From: Cellvibrionaceae bacterium 1162T.S.0a.05
Lineage (GTDB): Bacteria > Pseudomonadota > Gammaproteobacteria > Pseudomonadales > Cellvibrionaceae
Length of the DNA: 64,000 bases
Assembly (NCBI GenBank): GCA_000964245.1
Contig: LANB01000001.1
Span: forward strand, 3,227,501 to 3,291,500
Reading direction: 5' to 3'
Position 1 is the first letter of the stretch, and each line of letters starts with the position of its first letter. This document shows positions 1-9,093 of the stretch, in pieces. Position numbers and translations under genes: made by a program. The notes beneath the pieces were generated by a model. It was given only the letters and a program-made list of their open reading frames with translations, searched no databases and was not told the origin of the DNA.

Positions 1-380
1 GGGCGGGCTTTCTGGACAATCCACACAAAGGGGTGGGGGATTTCGAGGATATGGCTGTCGGCCAGGCCTTGCTCGCGAAACAACTCAAACCAGTAGTTGG
101 AAATAGCATTGAGTGCGGCACCTTTACCGGGTACGCCTTGCATGCCACCCTCGCCATGCCAAATGCAATCGAAAGCTGAAATACGGTCACTGATGACCAT
201 TATGGCAAGCGGTGCATCGGCAGGTATCTTGTAGTTTCTTTCCTTGATCAAGCGTGCACTGTCGGTAGGGCTTAACCAATAAACGGAGCGGACTTTTCCG
301 CTATGTACGGGTTGGTCGCTGCGAATCGGGAGGTCGTTATTAACGGCCAATACCTTGTCGGCCAAGGGTGAAGTACTCAT
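1..380 (-). CDS. purC: Phosphoribosylaminoimidazole-succinocarboxamide synthase, partial
   Basis: SAICAR synthase joins aspartate to CAIR in de novo purine synthesis in the cytoplasm. Only the N-terminal ~126 residues are present; the gene runs off the left edge of the window. Reading the reverse strand from an ATG at 380 gives [15 protein letters not shown], then the family motifs GKVRSVYWL (nucleotide-binding loop), [10 protein letters not shown] and [17 protein letters not shown], all diagnostic of PurC. A second ATG at 390 is in another frame, so 380 is the start. The N-terminal extension before GKVR fits the long (~370 aa) PurC form common in gammaproteobacteria. That length is family knowledge and cannot be verified here. 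Confidence 0.9.
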   Translation of the reverse strand, partial: MSTSPLADKVLAVNNDLPIRSDQPVHSGKVRSVYWLSPTDSARLIKERNYKIPADAPLAIMVISDRISAFDCIWHGEGGMQGVPGKGAALNAISNYWFELFREQGLADSHILEIPHPFVWIVQKAR

Positions 381-490
381 AGTCACTCATCCAGTTAATC
401 AGGAAAAGCGCGGAATTTTACCAGAATGGCGCGGTGGCGCTAGAGTTTTCGGTCGGCCACCGCTGGCAAAGGGGTAGAAGAGGGTGGCTA

Positions 491-1882
491 TCAGGATTGC
501 GGGGCCTGGCCGTGCAAGCGCTCCAGGGCGCCGCCCATGTTGTGCACAAAGGGACCGAAATGTTCGCGTTGTGGGTGCGTCTTAAAGCGTTTGTCTGCCA
601 GGAACTCTGCGAAATTGGCTAATTCTGCCATCTGCAACTGGAAACGCTCACTGCGCTGCCGAAGTTTCTCCAGCAGCTCGACAAAATCACCGAACTCCGC
701 CAGGCGATTACCGGGGTGCTGTTGTTCGCGGCCGGCGATACGGAAGTTCTCCTTGTCCTGGCGGGCGACCTCACCATAGCTGTTTTCCAGTTTGCTGTAC
801 TGGGTTTGCTCCAGGTTGAGTGCAAAGCGGGCAATTTCATCGTTGTCATAGCCAATATTCAAGGCTTGTTCGTAAGCACCTTGAATATCGCCAGCGAAGA
901 AGGTGTCGGCAATATCGTTCAATTGACCGAGCAAATCGGTAATGGCCGAAAGTTCATCGGCATCGAGTTCACCGCGGACGCTGAAATGAAAATTTTCAAG
1001 ACCCGCAACACTGAAGCTTTCACTGGAGGCATTGGCACCGGATGCCTGTTCATAACGCGATGCGGCGCCAGCAAAGGCTTCAATTTTTACAAAATCACCG
1101 TCCTGGGTACGCAAACGGAAACTGTAGCTGCGAGTTTCCGCTTCTTCTGCCTGGAAATAATTATCGGGATTGGTAAGCAGATTTTGAATCAGCGAGGCAT
1201 CGCGACTTTGCGTTTTCTCCGCAACAAAGCTCGACAAACTCTTTTGCGGTGCGTTGTTCAATTGCACCGGAGCCTCAACCTGCTCGACTATATTCGTGGG
1301 ACTTTCTGCGACAGGCGCTTTTGCTACCGGTGATTCAAGGCCAAATTTTTCAGCAAGTTCGGCAAAACCCTTTTGCATCTTTTTATACAGTTGCTGGACG
1401 GCGTCTTTAACGTCACCGTCGAACACACCCATTGATTCCAATAGTGAAACGCCGTCGTTATAGCCCTGACTAAATCCTTCAAAGGCTTCATCAAGTCGCG
1501 CTTGCAAGGCGTCGCTGTCGGCGCCTGCTTCCAGGTCGCTCTGCAATTTTTGCTCTACAAAAGCGAGCAAGTTAGCCTTATGGGTCTTCTCCGCTGTTGT
1601 GTCGCTGATTTCCTCAGTTGCTGGCTTATTTTTTGATTGAAATTCTTCAATAGCGGGGCGTTTTGGCGCCTCGTAAACGCTTGGGCTTTGATTATTGCCT
1701 GGAGTGTATACAGTTTGACTATACTGATAGGCACTGTGGACTGAAACCCGCAGGGTGGAAGGGCCGTTGTCATCCTGACGTGTGATCTCGGTTGTCCTGG
1801 CACTGTAGTAACTTTCGCTGTAACGATAGCTATCGTATAGGGCGGGACCAGAAGAATTTGGATTAAATGCCGGACTGGTCAT
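491..1882 (-). CDS. DUF5610-type hypothetical protein
   Basis: Function unknown. The 463-aa product has a low-complexity N-terminus rich in Tyr, Ser and Asn (residues ~1-75). A helical acidic segment follows at ~100-185 (LLAFVEQKLQSDLEAG ... GFSQGYNDGVSLLESMGVF), resembling DUF5610. After a Pro/Ala linker comes a C-terminal region of alternating strands and helices that includes RSYSFRLRTQDGDFVKIEAFAG. No signal peptide or membrane segment is visible, so it is probably cytoplasmic or exported by a non-Sec route. The ATG at 1882 is preferred over an in-frame GTG at 1891 because GGAG lies 8 nt upstream of the ATG. It is transcribed toward purC with about 110 bp between them. The DUF assignment is from pattern memory only. 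Confidence 0.6.
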   Translation of the reverse strand: MTSPAFNPNSSGPALYDSYRYSESYYSARTTEITRQDDNGPSTLRVSVHSAYQYSQTVYTPGNNQSPSVYEAPKRPAIEEFQSKNKPATEEISDTTAEKTHKANLLAFVEQKLQSDLEAGADSDALQARLDEAFEGFSQGYNDGVSLLESMGVFDGDVKDAVQQLYKKMQKGFAELAEKFGLESPVAKAPVAESPTNIVEQVEAPVQLNNAPQKSLSSFVAEKTQSRDASLIQNLLTNPDNYFQAEEAETRSYSFRLRTQDGDFVKIEAFAGAASRYEQASGANASSESFSVAGLENFHFSVRGELDADELSAITDLLGQLNDIADTFFAGDIQGAYEQALNIGYDNDEIARFALNLEQTQYSKLENSYGEVARQDKENFRIAGREQQHPGNRLAEFGDFVELLEKLRQRSERFQLQMAELANFAEFLADKRFKTHPQREHFGPFVHNMGGALERLHGQAPQS

Positions 1883-2148
1883 AGGTGTCACTCCACAGAA
1901 TGAGTTGGTTTCAGCCTATGTTTCGGCAGGAATAACGCATACTTCAATACTTTTTGGTTCTTAAAAGACGAAGTGAACATGTGCGATTCTTCGCATTTCG
2001 CAACACGAAAATTATGGTGGAAAGTGAAAATCAGTTTCGCTATAACTCGTTATAATTTGGTGACATTAAAGCGGTATCAAGAAAGTGGTAAAAAGAGTCT
2101 CTCCACAGAGAATAAGTGATTTTTTACGTCAGGTTTGGAGGAGTTGGT

Positions 2149-3024
2149 TTGCGCTTATTTAAGTATTTCATCGTTGGCGTATCGTGCTTTGGCGCGTGTT
2201 TAGTGCATGCGCAAGTAAACTCCATGATGTATTACAAAATGTGGGGCAGCGTAGATGGCCGGCATGATTACCAGGTCGCAGTGTTTAAATTGGCGATGGA
2301 ATTGACGGAAGAGGAATATCCTCCTTACGTTCTCACGCAAGTACATCAAAGTTTTGGTTCGGCACGCGGGCGCCGGGAAGTGGCCAATGGCGATAAAGTG
2401 AATTTTTATGTCGCGCCAATGCGTGCCCCGAGCGATTACATGTACAAGGAAGTGACCGCCATCCAGGTGCCTATTATGAAAGGCTTACTGGGTTACCGAA
2501 AATTAGTCGTTCAACAGGACCAGGCAATACGTTTTGCCGATGTCGACACGATGGAAAAATTGAAAACTTTTCGGGTTGGTCAGGCGCGAGGTTGGCCGGA
2601 CGTAGAAATTTACAAACACAACGGGTTTCCGGTTGAAGCGAATGCAAGCTTTGGCGATTTATTTACCATGTTATCGCGCGGTCGTTTCGATTATCTACCG
2701 CTAGGCGTCATGGAGGCTGATCGCATTCTGGAAACCCACGCAAAAGACCATGTTGGAATGCAAACACTGGACTCCATTTATTTGTATTATCCTCACCCCG
2801 TTGTATTTCAAGTTAGTGCGAAAGAGCGTGTGTTGATTGCGCGCCTGACAAAAGGCCTTGAACGTGCTGCGGATAGCGGGCGTCTGGATACATTGTTTGA
2901 ACAGTACTTTGCAGATTATCTTGCTTTGCTCTCGCAAAATCACTATCGCTTGTTTGTGTTGGAAAACCCGCGTTTGGAATCGACGATGGGCTTATCTGAA
3001 CCTCTCCTGTCTTACACTCATTAG
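2149..3024 (+). CDS. Periplasmic solute-binding-like (SBP_bac_3-type) protein
   Basis: Probably a secreted two-lobed binding protein of the family 3 solute-binding fold, with no transporter genes beside it. The frame is open from a GTG at 2116, but GGAGGAG at 2137-2143 sits 5 nt before a TTG at 2149, which gives the clean signal peptide MRLFKYFIVGVSCFGACLVHA; I use the TTG. The mature part has the typical layout: a first lobe (YKMWGSVDGRHDYQVAVFKLAME), the hinge-region phrase LKTFRVGQARGWPDVEIYKHNGF, DLFTMLSRGRFDYLPLG, and a late helix ERVLIARLTKGLERA. Such orphan proteins are common in marine and soil gammaproteobacteria. The ligand is unknown. The gene ends at a strong terminator. Confidence 0.7.
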   Translation: MRLFKYFIVGVSCFGACLVHAQVNSMMYYKMWGSVDGRHDYQVAVFKLAMELTEEEYPPYVLTQVHQSFGSARGRREVANGDKVNFYVAPMRAPSDYMYKEVTAIQVPIMKGLLGYRKLVVQQDQAIRFADVDTMEKLKTFRVGQARGWPDVEIYKHNGFPVEANASFGDLFTMLSRGRFDYLPLGVMEADRILETHAKDHVGMQTLDSIYLYYPHPVVFQVSAKERVLIARLTKGLERAADSGRLDTLFEQYFADYLALLSQNHYRLFVLENPRLESTMGLSEPLLSYTH

Positions 3025-3035
3025 AAAAGTATCCA

Positions 3036-3072
3036 ATAAAAAAGCGCGCGTGTTTTCACAGGCGCGCTTTGT
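3036..3072 (+). terminator. Intrinsic terminator, possibly bidirectional
   Basis: AAAGCGCGC at 3041-3049 pairs with GCGCGCTTT at 3062-3070, giving a 9-bp GC-rich stem with a 12-nt loop. A-rich sequence precedes it and T-rich sequence follows. It lies between the convergent solute-binding-like gene and the DUF4340 gene and could serve both. Confidence 0.75.
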
Positions 3073-3132
3073 TGGTTTGAGCAAAGCTGCAATTCAGAGC
3101 TTAAGAATTTAATCTATTGCCCGCTTATTCGT

Positions 3133-4098
3133 TCACTCATTCTGGTTGCTGGGCACACTCGCACTTGTTGCAGCAGCATCGACGTCATCTTCTATCGCGG
3201 GTGTTGCTGCCTGGAGGTAATCCTTTAAGTCGAACTGACTAACACTCTCCACTTGATAGCGGGCTATCTCGAAAATTTTCGAGTCGCCTTGTTTGTTGAT
3301 ATAAAACGTGTCTTCCTGGCTGCGTAGTTCCAGTACACTTGACCCGGCTTCACCATCAAGCGCAATCACCACCTCTGGTGAGCGCGAGAAAATAGCTGGC
3401 TTCAGTTGTTCATCAACTAAATTGATTACGCTAAGCGTACTGAACGTTTTCACCCAGCTTGAAATTTTATCCTGATCAAGTTGGGATGCCTCGTCATTTT
3501 CAAGTTGCCACTGTTCGGCTACGCGATTGAAGGTGATGTCTCCCACCGTCACTGAGCGCAAATCACTCCGGTAGGCGAGTATATTTTTGTCAAACCAATC
3601 CTGACCTTTGCTGCTCAAGCGATATTGTGATAACTCAACAGCGTAAATGTCTTTGTCATCACCGCGCCTTACATGGACTTTGCGATAACCTGGACTGGTA
3701 CCGATATAAAGTTTGGCGAGAATCTCCTGGCCAGACTTCAATTTCAGGGACTTTTGTGCATTCTCCATACTGACTTCAAAACGTTTGGCTGCGTCGTCTG
3801 TTGAAGCTACAGGCCAACTGACTTCAATGGCTTCAAGCTCCTGAAGTACTTCTTCAATGCGATCTGTTTTTACAGCGAGCTCGCCATAATTTGGTAACTG
3901 CCAGGTGTTGTCTTTTTTAAGCACTTCCAGCTCACCGTTTTCATCGCTCAGCGTCAAACTATCAATCGATGTAAAATCCAGGTTCAGAAGTTTTTCAGGC
4001 GAATTGTTAGCTTGTTGCCCGCTTGTAAACAGTATGCTGGCGAGGATCAAACACTGGGCGATCAAGACTAGCATTAAGATGTTTATTGATTTTTTCAT
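3133..4098 (-). CDS. DUF4340 domain-containing protein
   Basis: 321 aa with one N-terminal membrane helix (residues ~6-28, INILMLVLIAQCLILASILF) and a large extracytoplasmic part. The repeated beta-rich pattern (LTLSDENGELEVLKKDNTWQLPNY; KLYIGTSPGYRKVHVRRGDDKDIYAV; WFDKNILAY) is typical of DUF4340, a family almost always coded beside GldG-type ABC genes. It is the last gene of an operon: the GldFG stop lies 13 bp upstream, and GGAGGAG precedes the ATG at 4098. It is inferred to be a partner of the GldA/GldFG transporter that reads or anchors its periplasmic face. Biochemical function is not established for the family. Confidence 0.8.
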   Translation of the reverse strand: MKKSINILMLVLIAQCLILASILFTSGQQANNSPEKLLNLDFTSIDSLTLSDENGELEVLKKDNTWQLPNYGELAVKTDRIEEVLQELEAIEVSWPVASTDDAAKRFEVSMENAQKSLKLKSGQEILAKLYIGTSPGYRKVHVRRGDDKDIYAVELSQYRLSSKGQDWFDKNILAYRSDLRSVTVGDITFNRVAEQWQLENDEASQLDQDKISSWVKTFSTLSVINLVDEQLKPAIFSRSPEVVIALDGEAGSSVLELRSQEDTFYINKQGDSKIFEIARYQVESVSQFDLKDYLQAATPAIEDDVDAAATSASVPSNQNE

Positions 4099-4111
4099 TA
4101 TTCGTCTCCTC

Positions 4112-7027
4112 CTATATCGACTGCAGAAGGTTTTGATAACGACGCTGCGTGCGCCCCTTTAGGATTTTGCGCACAATGAAAACCAACACCAGGCTGAGCA
4201 ATGCGAACACATAGTTCATTAACTCAAAATGTTGTTTTTGTGTGTCTTCCATTGGCGGCAAGGTGCGGTTGAAATGGCCGCGTGCGCGAATGCTCAAAAG
4301 TGCAGTGTCTTCCAAACTCCATTCGGCAGCATTCACCAATAATTGTGCCGGTGCCGCATCACCCATAGCACTCGCGCCACTCATGCTCATGGCGCGGTCT
4401 TCGGCAATGCTATTAGACGCGAGCACAATCAAGGTTGCGGCCTCACTGGACTTTTCAATCACGGAAGTAATGACTTCCTGTGCTTGCTCCCCGGTATCTT
4501 CTTCCGTGGTGTCAGCTTCGTTGTTGCCGTCCTGTTCTTCAGCTTCAGTGGCCAGCAAGGGGGAAGGTTTGCCTTCAAAGTAGGAAGAAAAACGTCCTTT
4601 GATAACGGCGGCAAGTAATTGTTTACCCTGAATATCACCGGTGGCAAAAACGCTGTTCCCCTGGGCATCCAGGCTTGGCGTAATTTGCGTGGACGGGCTT
4701 AACCAGGAGGAGGCTGAACTGTGAGCCAATTCGATAAGCTCGCGCTCGCTATTCACTTGCTCATCAATACTGAGCGGTGAGGCCCAGGGAAAAATGAGCT
4801 CCGGTAAACTGCTGGTGATCGGGTTGTTCTGATTCAGGCTGTCGTCGCGCAAATCAATAAAGTAGGGGTAATCCACCATCATCATTTCGCGCACGCTAAA
4901 CATGCCAACTTGCCGTGTTACGGGCACCGGGAAAGGTGCGCTTTGACTGTCCATCACAAAAGTCGGTTTTATGCTAAGGCCATGATGGGCAAGCCAGTCA
5001 TTTAAACCCGAATCAATTTGTTTGGCGCTTAAGCCTTGCTGAGAATATTCCGCTTGCAAGGGAGAGCTCGCCAGTACAACGGTACCGCCTTTCATCAAGT
5101 ATTGATCAATTGCGAATACGCTTTTTTCATCCAGATTTTCGGGCGCAAGTATCATGAGCAAGTCAACATCGTCCTCCACCACGCCTTTACTTAGTGACAG
5201 GGTTTTCGCTGTCATATTCTCATTGAGTACTTGCTGTAGGGTATTGAAACTCGCATTCCCGCCACCCTGGCCCATTTGTGCCATGTAGGGGTTAATTTCT
5301 GGCGCAACAATGCCAACCGTTTTGGTAAAGCCCGCAGAAAAACGCTTTAAACCTGCATCAAGGCTGCGCTCAAAAGTATCCTTGCTGAGGTCGTCAGGGA
5401 GGGGAATTTGCACTGCAAGTTCACCACTGCGTAACACCAGATAGTAATAAAAGGTGTTGGTATCGAAGAGGCTGGATGCCATGGGGCGGAACCCATAATT
5501 TTCCTCTATTTCCTGCGCGACCTGACCACCGTTTGCATCCGGGTCAACAATTTTATAACTGAATTTATCGCTGGCCTCGGCATGTAAAGCTTGCAAGCTT
5601 TGTTCAATTTCGTTGGTAAAGGCCTGCAGGGATTCTGGCAGTCTGTCTCCAGCTGAAATATAGCCAGTAAATTCCACATTGTTTTTGATCGTGGAGAATA
5701 AGCTACCACTGCTTTGATACGCATATAAAACCTGTTTGATGGCATTGGTAATATCGTATTCCGGGTTACGTAAGCGCACATCCAGATCCATACCATTGGC
5801 CGCCGGTTTGACTTCAATTAGATCGTCGAAACCGAGTACCTTGTAATCATCACCGTAAAGAATCAAGACGTTGAAGTAGCTATTGACCACAGCGCTTTGA
5901 TAGCGGTCTGCGATGCGAAAAGGCGTTGGTCGAATTCCATATTTACTGCCGGCTTCTTCTTCCGCGTCGGGGTTACGTGCAGGGTCGATAAACTCTACGC
6001 GCAATTTTCCATTCGCTTTCTCTTCATATTCCTTGAGTAAGTCCTGCACTTCCGGCACCAATGGTGCGAGCAGTGGGTGGGTTTTCGCGCTGAAATAGGC
6101 GCGTACCAATAACGGCTCCTGCAGCTGGTTTAAATAATTTTCACTAGCCTCGCTCAAGGAATACATCTTGCCTTTGGTGGTATCAAAACGGAGCGAGCCA
6201 AGAGGTGAGAGCCAGAAGTTGGCGACCAAAATATTGATGACCAATAGGCTTATCAAGGCATACCACTGGCGATGATGGCGGTTTTTTACATTGCGTTGCC
6301 AGCGGTCCTTTTCCAGCGCGTAGCGGTTCAGAACCAGGAAAATAAGGACGATGGATAGATAGTAGTAAATATCACGTAAATCCAGCACGCCGCGAGTAAT
6401 GGATTCAAACCGCGAGCCACTGCCCAATGCACGCAAGATTTCACCCGTGCTGTTGTTCACTATGTCGGTCAAGGTGGGTGAGCCGAGGAAATAAAAAATA
6501 GAACAAATAATCACGGTAAGAATCAGACTGACGATCTGGTTATCACTGCGTGAGCTGATAAATAAGCCAATGGCCAGGTACGCCGTGCCCAAAAACATAG
6601 TCGCGAGGTAAGCACTGATGACCGGCCCCCAATCGAGTTCAGCAATAAACGACACAGTAATGGGGAGAGGCAAGGTAAGCAGAAGTGCCAACGCAAGAAG
6701 CGTTTTGCAGGCCGCGAACTTACCCCAGATAAATTGCCAGGGGTCGACCGGCAGGGTCATCACATGTTCGAGCGTACCACTGCGCCGTTCCTCGCTCCAC
6801 ATGCGCATGGTTAAAGCTGCACAGAGGAAGATCAGGAAAATGGGCATCATTTCAAACATTGGACGCACATCTGCAATATTGCGTGCGAAGAAGGAACTGC
6901 CCCAGAAAAAATTAAATAAGGTTACTGCGACAAAGACGCCTAAAAATAGATAACCAATAGGCGAGGCAAAAAATAAATTGAGTTCTTTGTTGCTAATATT
7001 TTTAACGGTTTTAATATCAGGCAGCAT
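4112..7027 (-). CDS. Fused GldF-like permease and GldG-like auxiliary protein
   Basis: This 971-aa protein joins two units that are separate in Bacteroidetes. Residues ~1-245 are an ABC-2 type permease with about six membrane helices (IGYLFLGVFVAVTLFNFFWG ... AALTMRMWSEERRSGTLEHVMTLP, the usual coupling segment). Residues ~250-970 form a GldG/ABC_transp_aux unit: one helix, a long periplasmic domain starting FDTTKGKMYSLSEASENYL, the GATase-like stretch VDLLMILAPENLDEKSVFAIDQYLMKGG (quoted in overlapping pieces here), an acidic Glu/Asp linker near 830-860, and a C-terminal helix (FELMNYVFALLSLVLVFIV). It overlaps the ATPase gene by 11 bp, so the two are probably translationally coupled. The substrate is unknown, and gliding should not be assumed from the Gld names. 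Confidence 0.82.
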   Translation of the reverse strand: MLPDIKTVKNISNKELNLFFASPIGYLFLGVFVAVTLFNFFWGSSFFARNIADVRPMFEMMPIFLIFLCAALTMRMWSEERRSGTLEHVMTLPVDPWQFIWGKFAACKTLLALALLLTLPLPITVSFIAELDWGPVISAYLATMFLGTAYLAIGLFISSRSDNQIVSLILTVIICSIFYFLGSPTLTDIVNNSTGEILRALGSGSRFESITRGVLDLRDIYYYLSIVLIFLVLNRYALEKDRWQRNVKNRHHRQWYALISLLVINILVANFWLSPLGSLRFDTTKGKMYSLSEASENYLNQLQEPLLVRAYFSAKTHPLLAPLVPEVQDLLKEYEEKANGKLRVEFIDPARNPDAEEEAGSKYGIRPTPFRIADRYQSAVVNSYFNVLILYGDDYKVLGFDDLIEVKPAANGMDLDVRLRNPEYDITNAIKQVLYAYQSSGSLFSTIKNNVEFTGYISAGDRLPESLQAFTNEIEQSLQALHAEASDKFSYKIVDPDANGGQVAQEIEENYGFRPMASSLFDTNTFYYYLVLRSGELAVQIPLPDDLSKDTFERSLDAGLKRFSAGFTKTVGIVAPEINPYMAQMGQGGGNASFNTLQQVLNENMTAKTLSLSKGVVEDDVDLLMILAPENLDEKSVFAIDQYLMKGGTVVLASSPLQAEYSQQGLSAKQIDSGLNDWLAHHGLSIKPTFVMDSQSAPFPVPVTRQVGMFSVREMMMVDYPYFIDLRDDSLNQNNPITSSLPELIFPWASPLSIDEQVNSERELIELAHSSASSWLSPSTQITPSLDAQGNSVFATGDIQGKQLLAAVIKGRFSSYFEGKPSPLLATEAEEQDGNNEADTTEEDTGEQAQEVITSVIEKSSEAATLIVLASNSIAEDRAMSMSGASAMGDAAPAQLLVNAAEWSLEDTALLSIRARGHFNRTLPPMEDTQKQHFELMNYVFALLSLVLVFIVRKILKGRTQRRYQNLLQSI

Positions 7028-7964
7028 CGTTCATCTCCCTGTTTTTGTCGGCTTCCAGACTGATATTTCTGAAGACGGTTTCGAGGTCGCGTTGGAGCGG
7101 GTGAATGGCAAAAATCCGCGTACCTTTAGTGATGAGCTTGCTGCTGATATCGGCAATTAATTCGGCAATATTCAACTCAGCACAATCGATAACATGCCGC
7201 ATCCCGGACTCGCAATTTTCGCTTGCCATCAGTTTTGCCCGCTCGGGTAACACAGCTTTAACCTGGCTGTCGCTGGCATCGCTATCCAATTGAATTTGCG
7301 AACTGCTGCGTAACTCGTCCATGCTTTCATTCACTGCGAGTTTGCCGCCGTGGAGGATTAACACCCGGTCACAAACCGCGTCGACTTCCTGCATGATATG
7401 TGTTGAGAGAATGACTGTGGCTTCTTTGGCCAGGTCGAGGATGAGTTGTCGCATTTGCTGTGTTTGCTGTGGATCGAGCCCGTTGGTGGGCTCATCCAGA
7501 ATCAGAATTTTTGGCTTGTGAAGCAGAGCCTGGGCGACACCGACGCGCTGCTTAAAACCGCGCGACAGCGTGGAAATAGGCTGAATCGCTTTCTCTTGCA
7601 GCTGGGTTTGCGCTATCGCACGCGCTATGGCCGCATCGCGCTCAGTCTCTGGAATATTGCGCATATCGGCGCAGTAAGCGAGGTAATCCACGATACTCAA
7701 TTCCGGGTAGACCGGCAGATTTTCGGGCAGATAGCCGATCAGCGCCTTAACTGCATTCGCATCCTCAGTAATGTCGAGGCCGTTGATAATGATGTTCCCC
7801 GAATTGGCCTCAATGAAGCCAGTCAACATTTTCATAATGGTTGTTTTGCCCGCACCGTTGTGGCCCAGCAGGCCCACAATCTCCCCGGCGGGAATCTTGA
7901 AGGAAACATTATCCACAGCTGTAAAATCACCGTACTTACGGCTGATGTTTTCTACATGAATCAT
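7017..7964 (-). CDS. GldA-like ABC transporter ATP-binding protein
   Basis: ATPase subunit for the ABC-2 system downstream. Visible motifs are Walker A GHNGAGKT (residues ~33-40), Q-loop GYLPENLPVYPEL, signature LSRGFKQRV, Walker B ILILDEPTNGLDP and the switch histidine in ILSTHIMQE. A C-terminal ~90-residue extension is typical of GldA/CcmA-like subunits. An in-frame GTG exists at 7976, but GGAG at 7971-7974 lies 6 nt before the ATG at 7964, so that ATG is the start. First gene of the operon ATPase / GldFG / DUF4340. Its promoter must lie in the ~140-bp divergent gap shared with the LapG-like gene. Confidence 0.9.
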   Translation of the reverse strand: MIHVENISRKYGDFTAVDNVSFKIPAGEIVGLLGHNGAGKTTIMKMLTGFIEANSGNIIINGLDITEDANAVKALIGYLPENLPVYPELSIVDYLAYCADMRNIPETERDAAIARAIAQTQLQEKAIQPISTLSRGFKQRVGVAQALLHKPKILILDEPTNGLDPQQTQQMRQLILDLAKEATVILSTHIMQEVDAVCDRVLILHGGKLAVNESMDELRSSSQIQLDSDASDSQVKAVLPERAKLMASENCESGMRHVIDCAELNIAELIADISSKLITKGTRIFAIHPLQRDLETVFRNISLEADKNREMNDAA

Positions 7965-8102
7965 GTTGAACTCCACTTATCGTTTTTAGAAAGAGTGCCC
8001 CAAAAATAAGGGCGGTCTGCTCGATTTCAAGCGCACATTCTGCCCTGCTGTCTATACTGAAAACAGCCCCTGTGAAAAAGGTCACAAGGATACAGGTAGA
8101 CT

Positions 8103-8777
8103 GTGAAAAGACTAAAAAATTTCCCCCTGATAATTCTCGTTCACGCCCTGTTATGGCCGGGCTTGGCAAGCGCAGGCTTTGTATTCGTGGTGGATCAGGC
8201 AGTTCTCGACAGGGTTGCAGCGGACTATGGCGAAGAGGCTCGCGGCCGTGTGGAAGGCTGGGGCAAGCTTATGGAAGCCGACAGGCAGATGTCACCTGCT
8301 GTTGAGGCTCACAAACTCAAGCATGCCAACGATTTTTTTAATGAAGTTCGTTGGCTGACAGATTTGGAGCACTGGGGCGAGGAAGATTACTGGGCGACCC
8401 CTGTTGAAACCCTCGCAACCAATGGCGGTGATTGCGAGGATTTTTCCATCGGTAAGTATTTTTCCCTGATCTCGGCTGATCTGGAAAACGACAAGTTACG
8501 GATTACCTACGTTAAGTCACTGACTTACAATCAGGCCCACATGGTGCTGGCATACTACGAGACCCCCGATGCCGAACCCCTGATTCTCGATAATATTAAC
8601 AAGACGATTCTTCCAGCGTCGCAGCGCGAGGATCTGCTGCCTGTTTATAGTTTTAGTGGCGACAGTATCTGGCTGGCAAAAGCGCGCGGGAAAAAGCTCA
8701 ATGCCAGCAGCGAGACCAGTTTGCCGCGATGGAAACAGGTCAATGAGCGGTTTCGGCAGCAAGTTCTGCAAAAATAG
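8103..8777 (+). CDS. Transglutaminase-like periplasmic cysteine protease (LapG/BTLCP family)
   Basis: 224 aa with a signal peptide (KNFPLIILVHALLWPGLASA). The catalytic triad of the bacterial transglutaminase-like family is visible: Cys in NGGDCEDF, His in NQAHMVL and Asp in LILDN. LapG members cleave large RTX adhesins from the cell surface to release biofilms and are controlled by the c-di-GMP receptor LapD. No lapD or adhesin gene is adjacent, so this role is inferred from family alone. Start GTG 8103; the frame opens just after a short leader with AGGT upstream. It is divergent from the GldA operon and followed by palindrome copy A. Confidence 0.85.
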   Translation: MKRLKNFPLIILVHALLWPGLASAGFVFVVDQAVLDRVAADYGEEARGRVEGWGKLMEADRQMSPAVEAHKLKHANDFFNEVRWLTDLEHWGEEDYWATPVETLATNGGDCEDFSIGKYFSLISADLENDKLRITYVKSLTYNQAHMVLAYYETPDAEPLILDNINKTILPASQREDLLPVYSFSGDSIWLAKARGKKLNASSETSLPRWKQVNERFRQQVLQK

Positions 8778-8836
8778 CGCAATTTCTTCTAAGGGTTATT
8801 GGCTTTTCGCTCTCCTATTGTTGTTTAGTCGCATAA

Positions 8837-8951
8837 GATCGCCGAGTGCAAGGAGGCCCTTTACGAAAACGCATGAATACGTCCATGTAGCTCCTTCGGG
8901 CCTTCCATGGCCCGAAAGGTTTCGCAAAGGGCCTCCTTGCACTCGGCGATC
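8837..8951 (+). repeat. 115-bp palindromic element, copy A (forward, unpaired)
   Basis: 32-nt arms at 8837-8868 and 8920-8951 match with a single mismatch (8863). The 51-nt loop carries the family core GCATGAATACGTCC / ATGTAGCTCC and an inner hairpin TTCGGGCC-TTCCAT-GGCCCGAA. It is the only copy in the window without an inverted partner. It fills most of the 316-bp gap between the LapG-like gene and the convergent dienelactone hydrolase gene and may end transcription from both sides. Short ORFs crossing it (reading THEYVHVAPS) are artefacts of the repeat. Confidence 0.92.
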
Positions 8952-9093
8952 AGAAACTTCATTGCCTTGAAACTTGGAGAAGCTTTTGAGCAAATTGAAA
9001 ACCAGGGTTGTTCGTTTAATTTTTTGTTTTCCTGTACGAGACCTTTTCTCGATCGCAGATCTCACGCCATAAACCAACAATACTTAAAAACAA

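Noticed and set aside
716-1333. 205-aa frame on the + strand
   Set aside because: Lies fully antisense to the DUF5610-type gene, has no ribosome site or recognisable motif.
8837-8951. Palindromes as a CRISPR array or integron attC sites
   Set aside because: Copies are far apart, the arms differ between copies, and there is no regular spacer; no cas or integrase gene and no attC 7-bp end boxes are seen.
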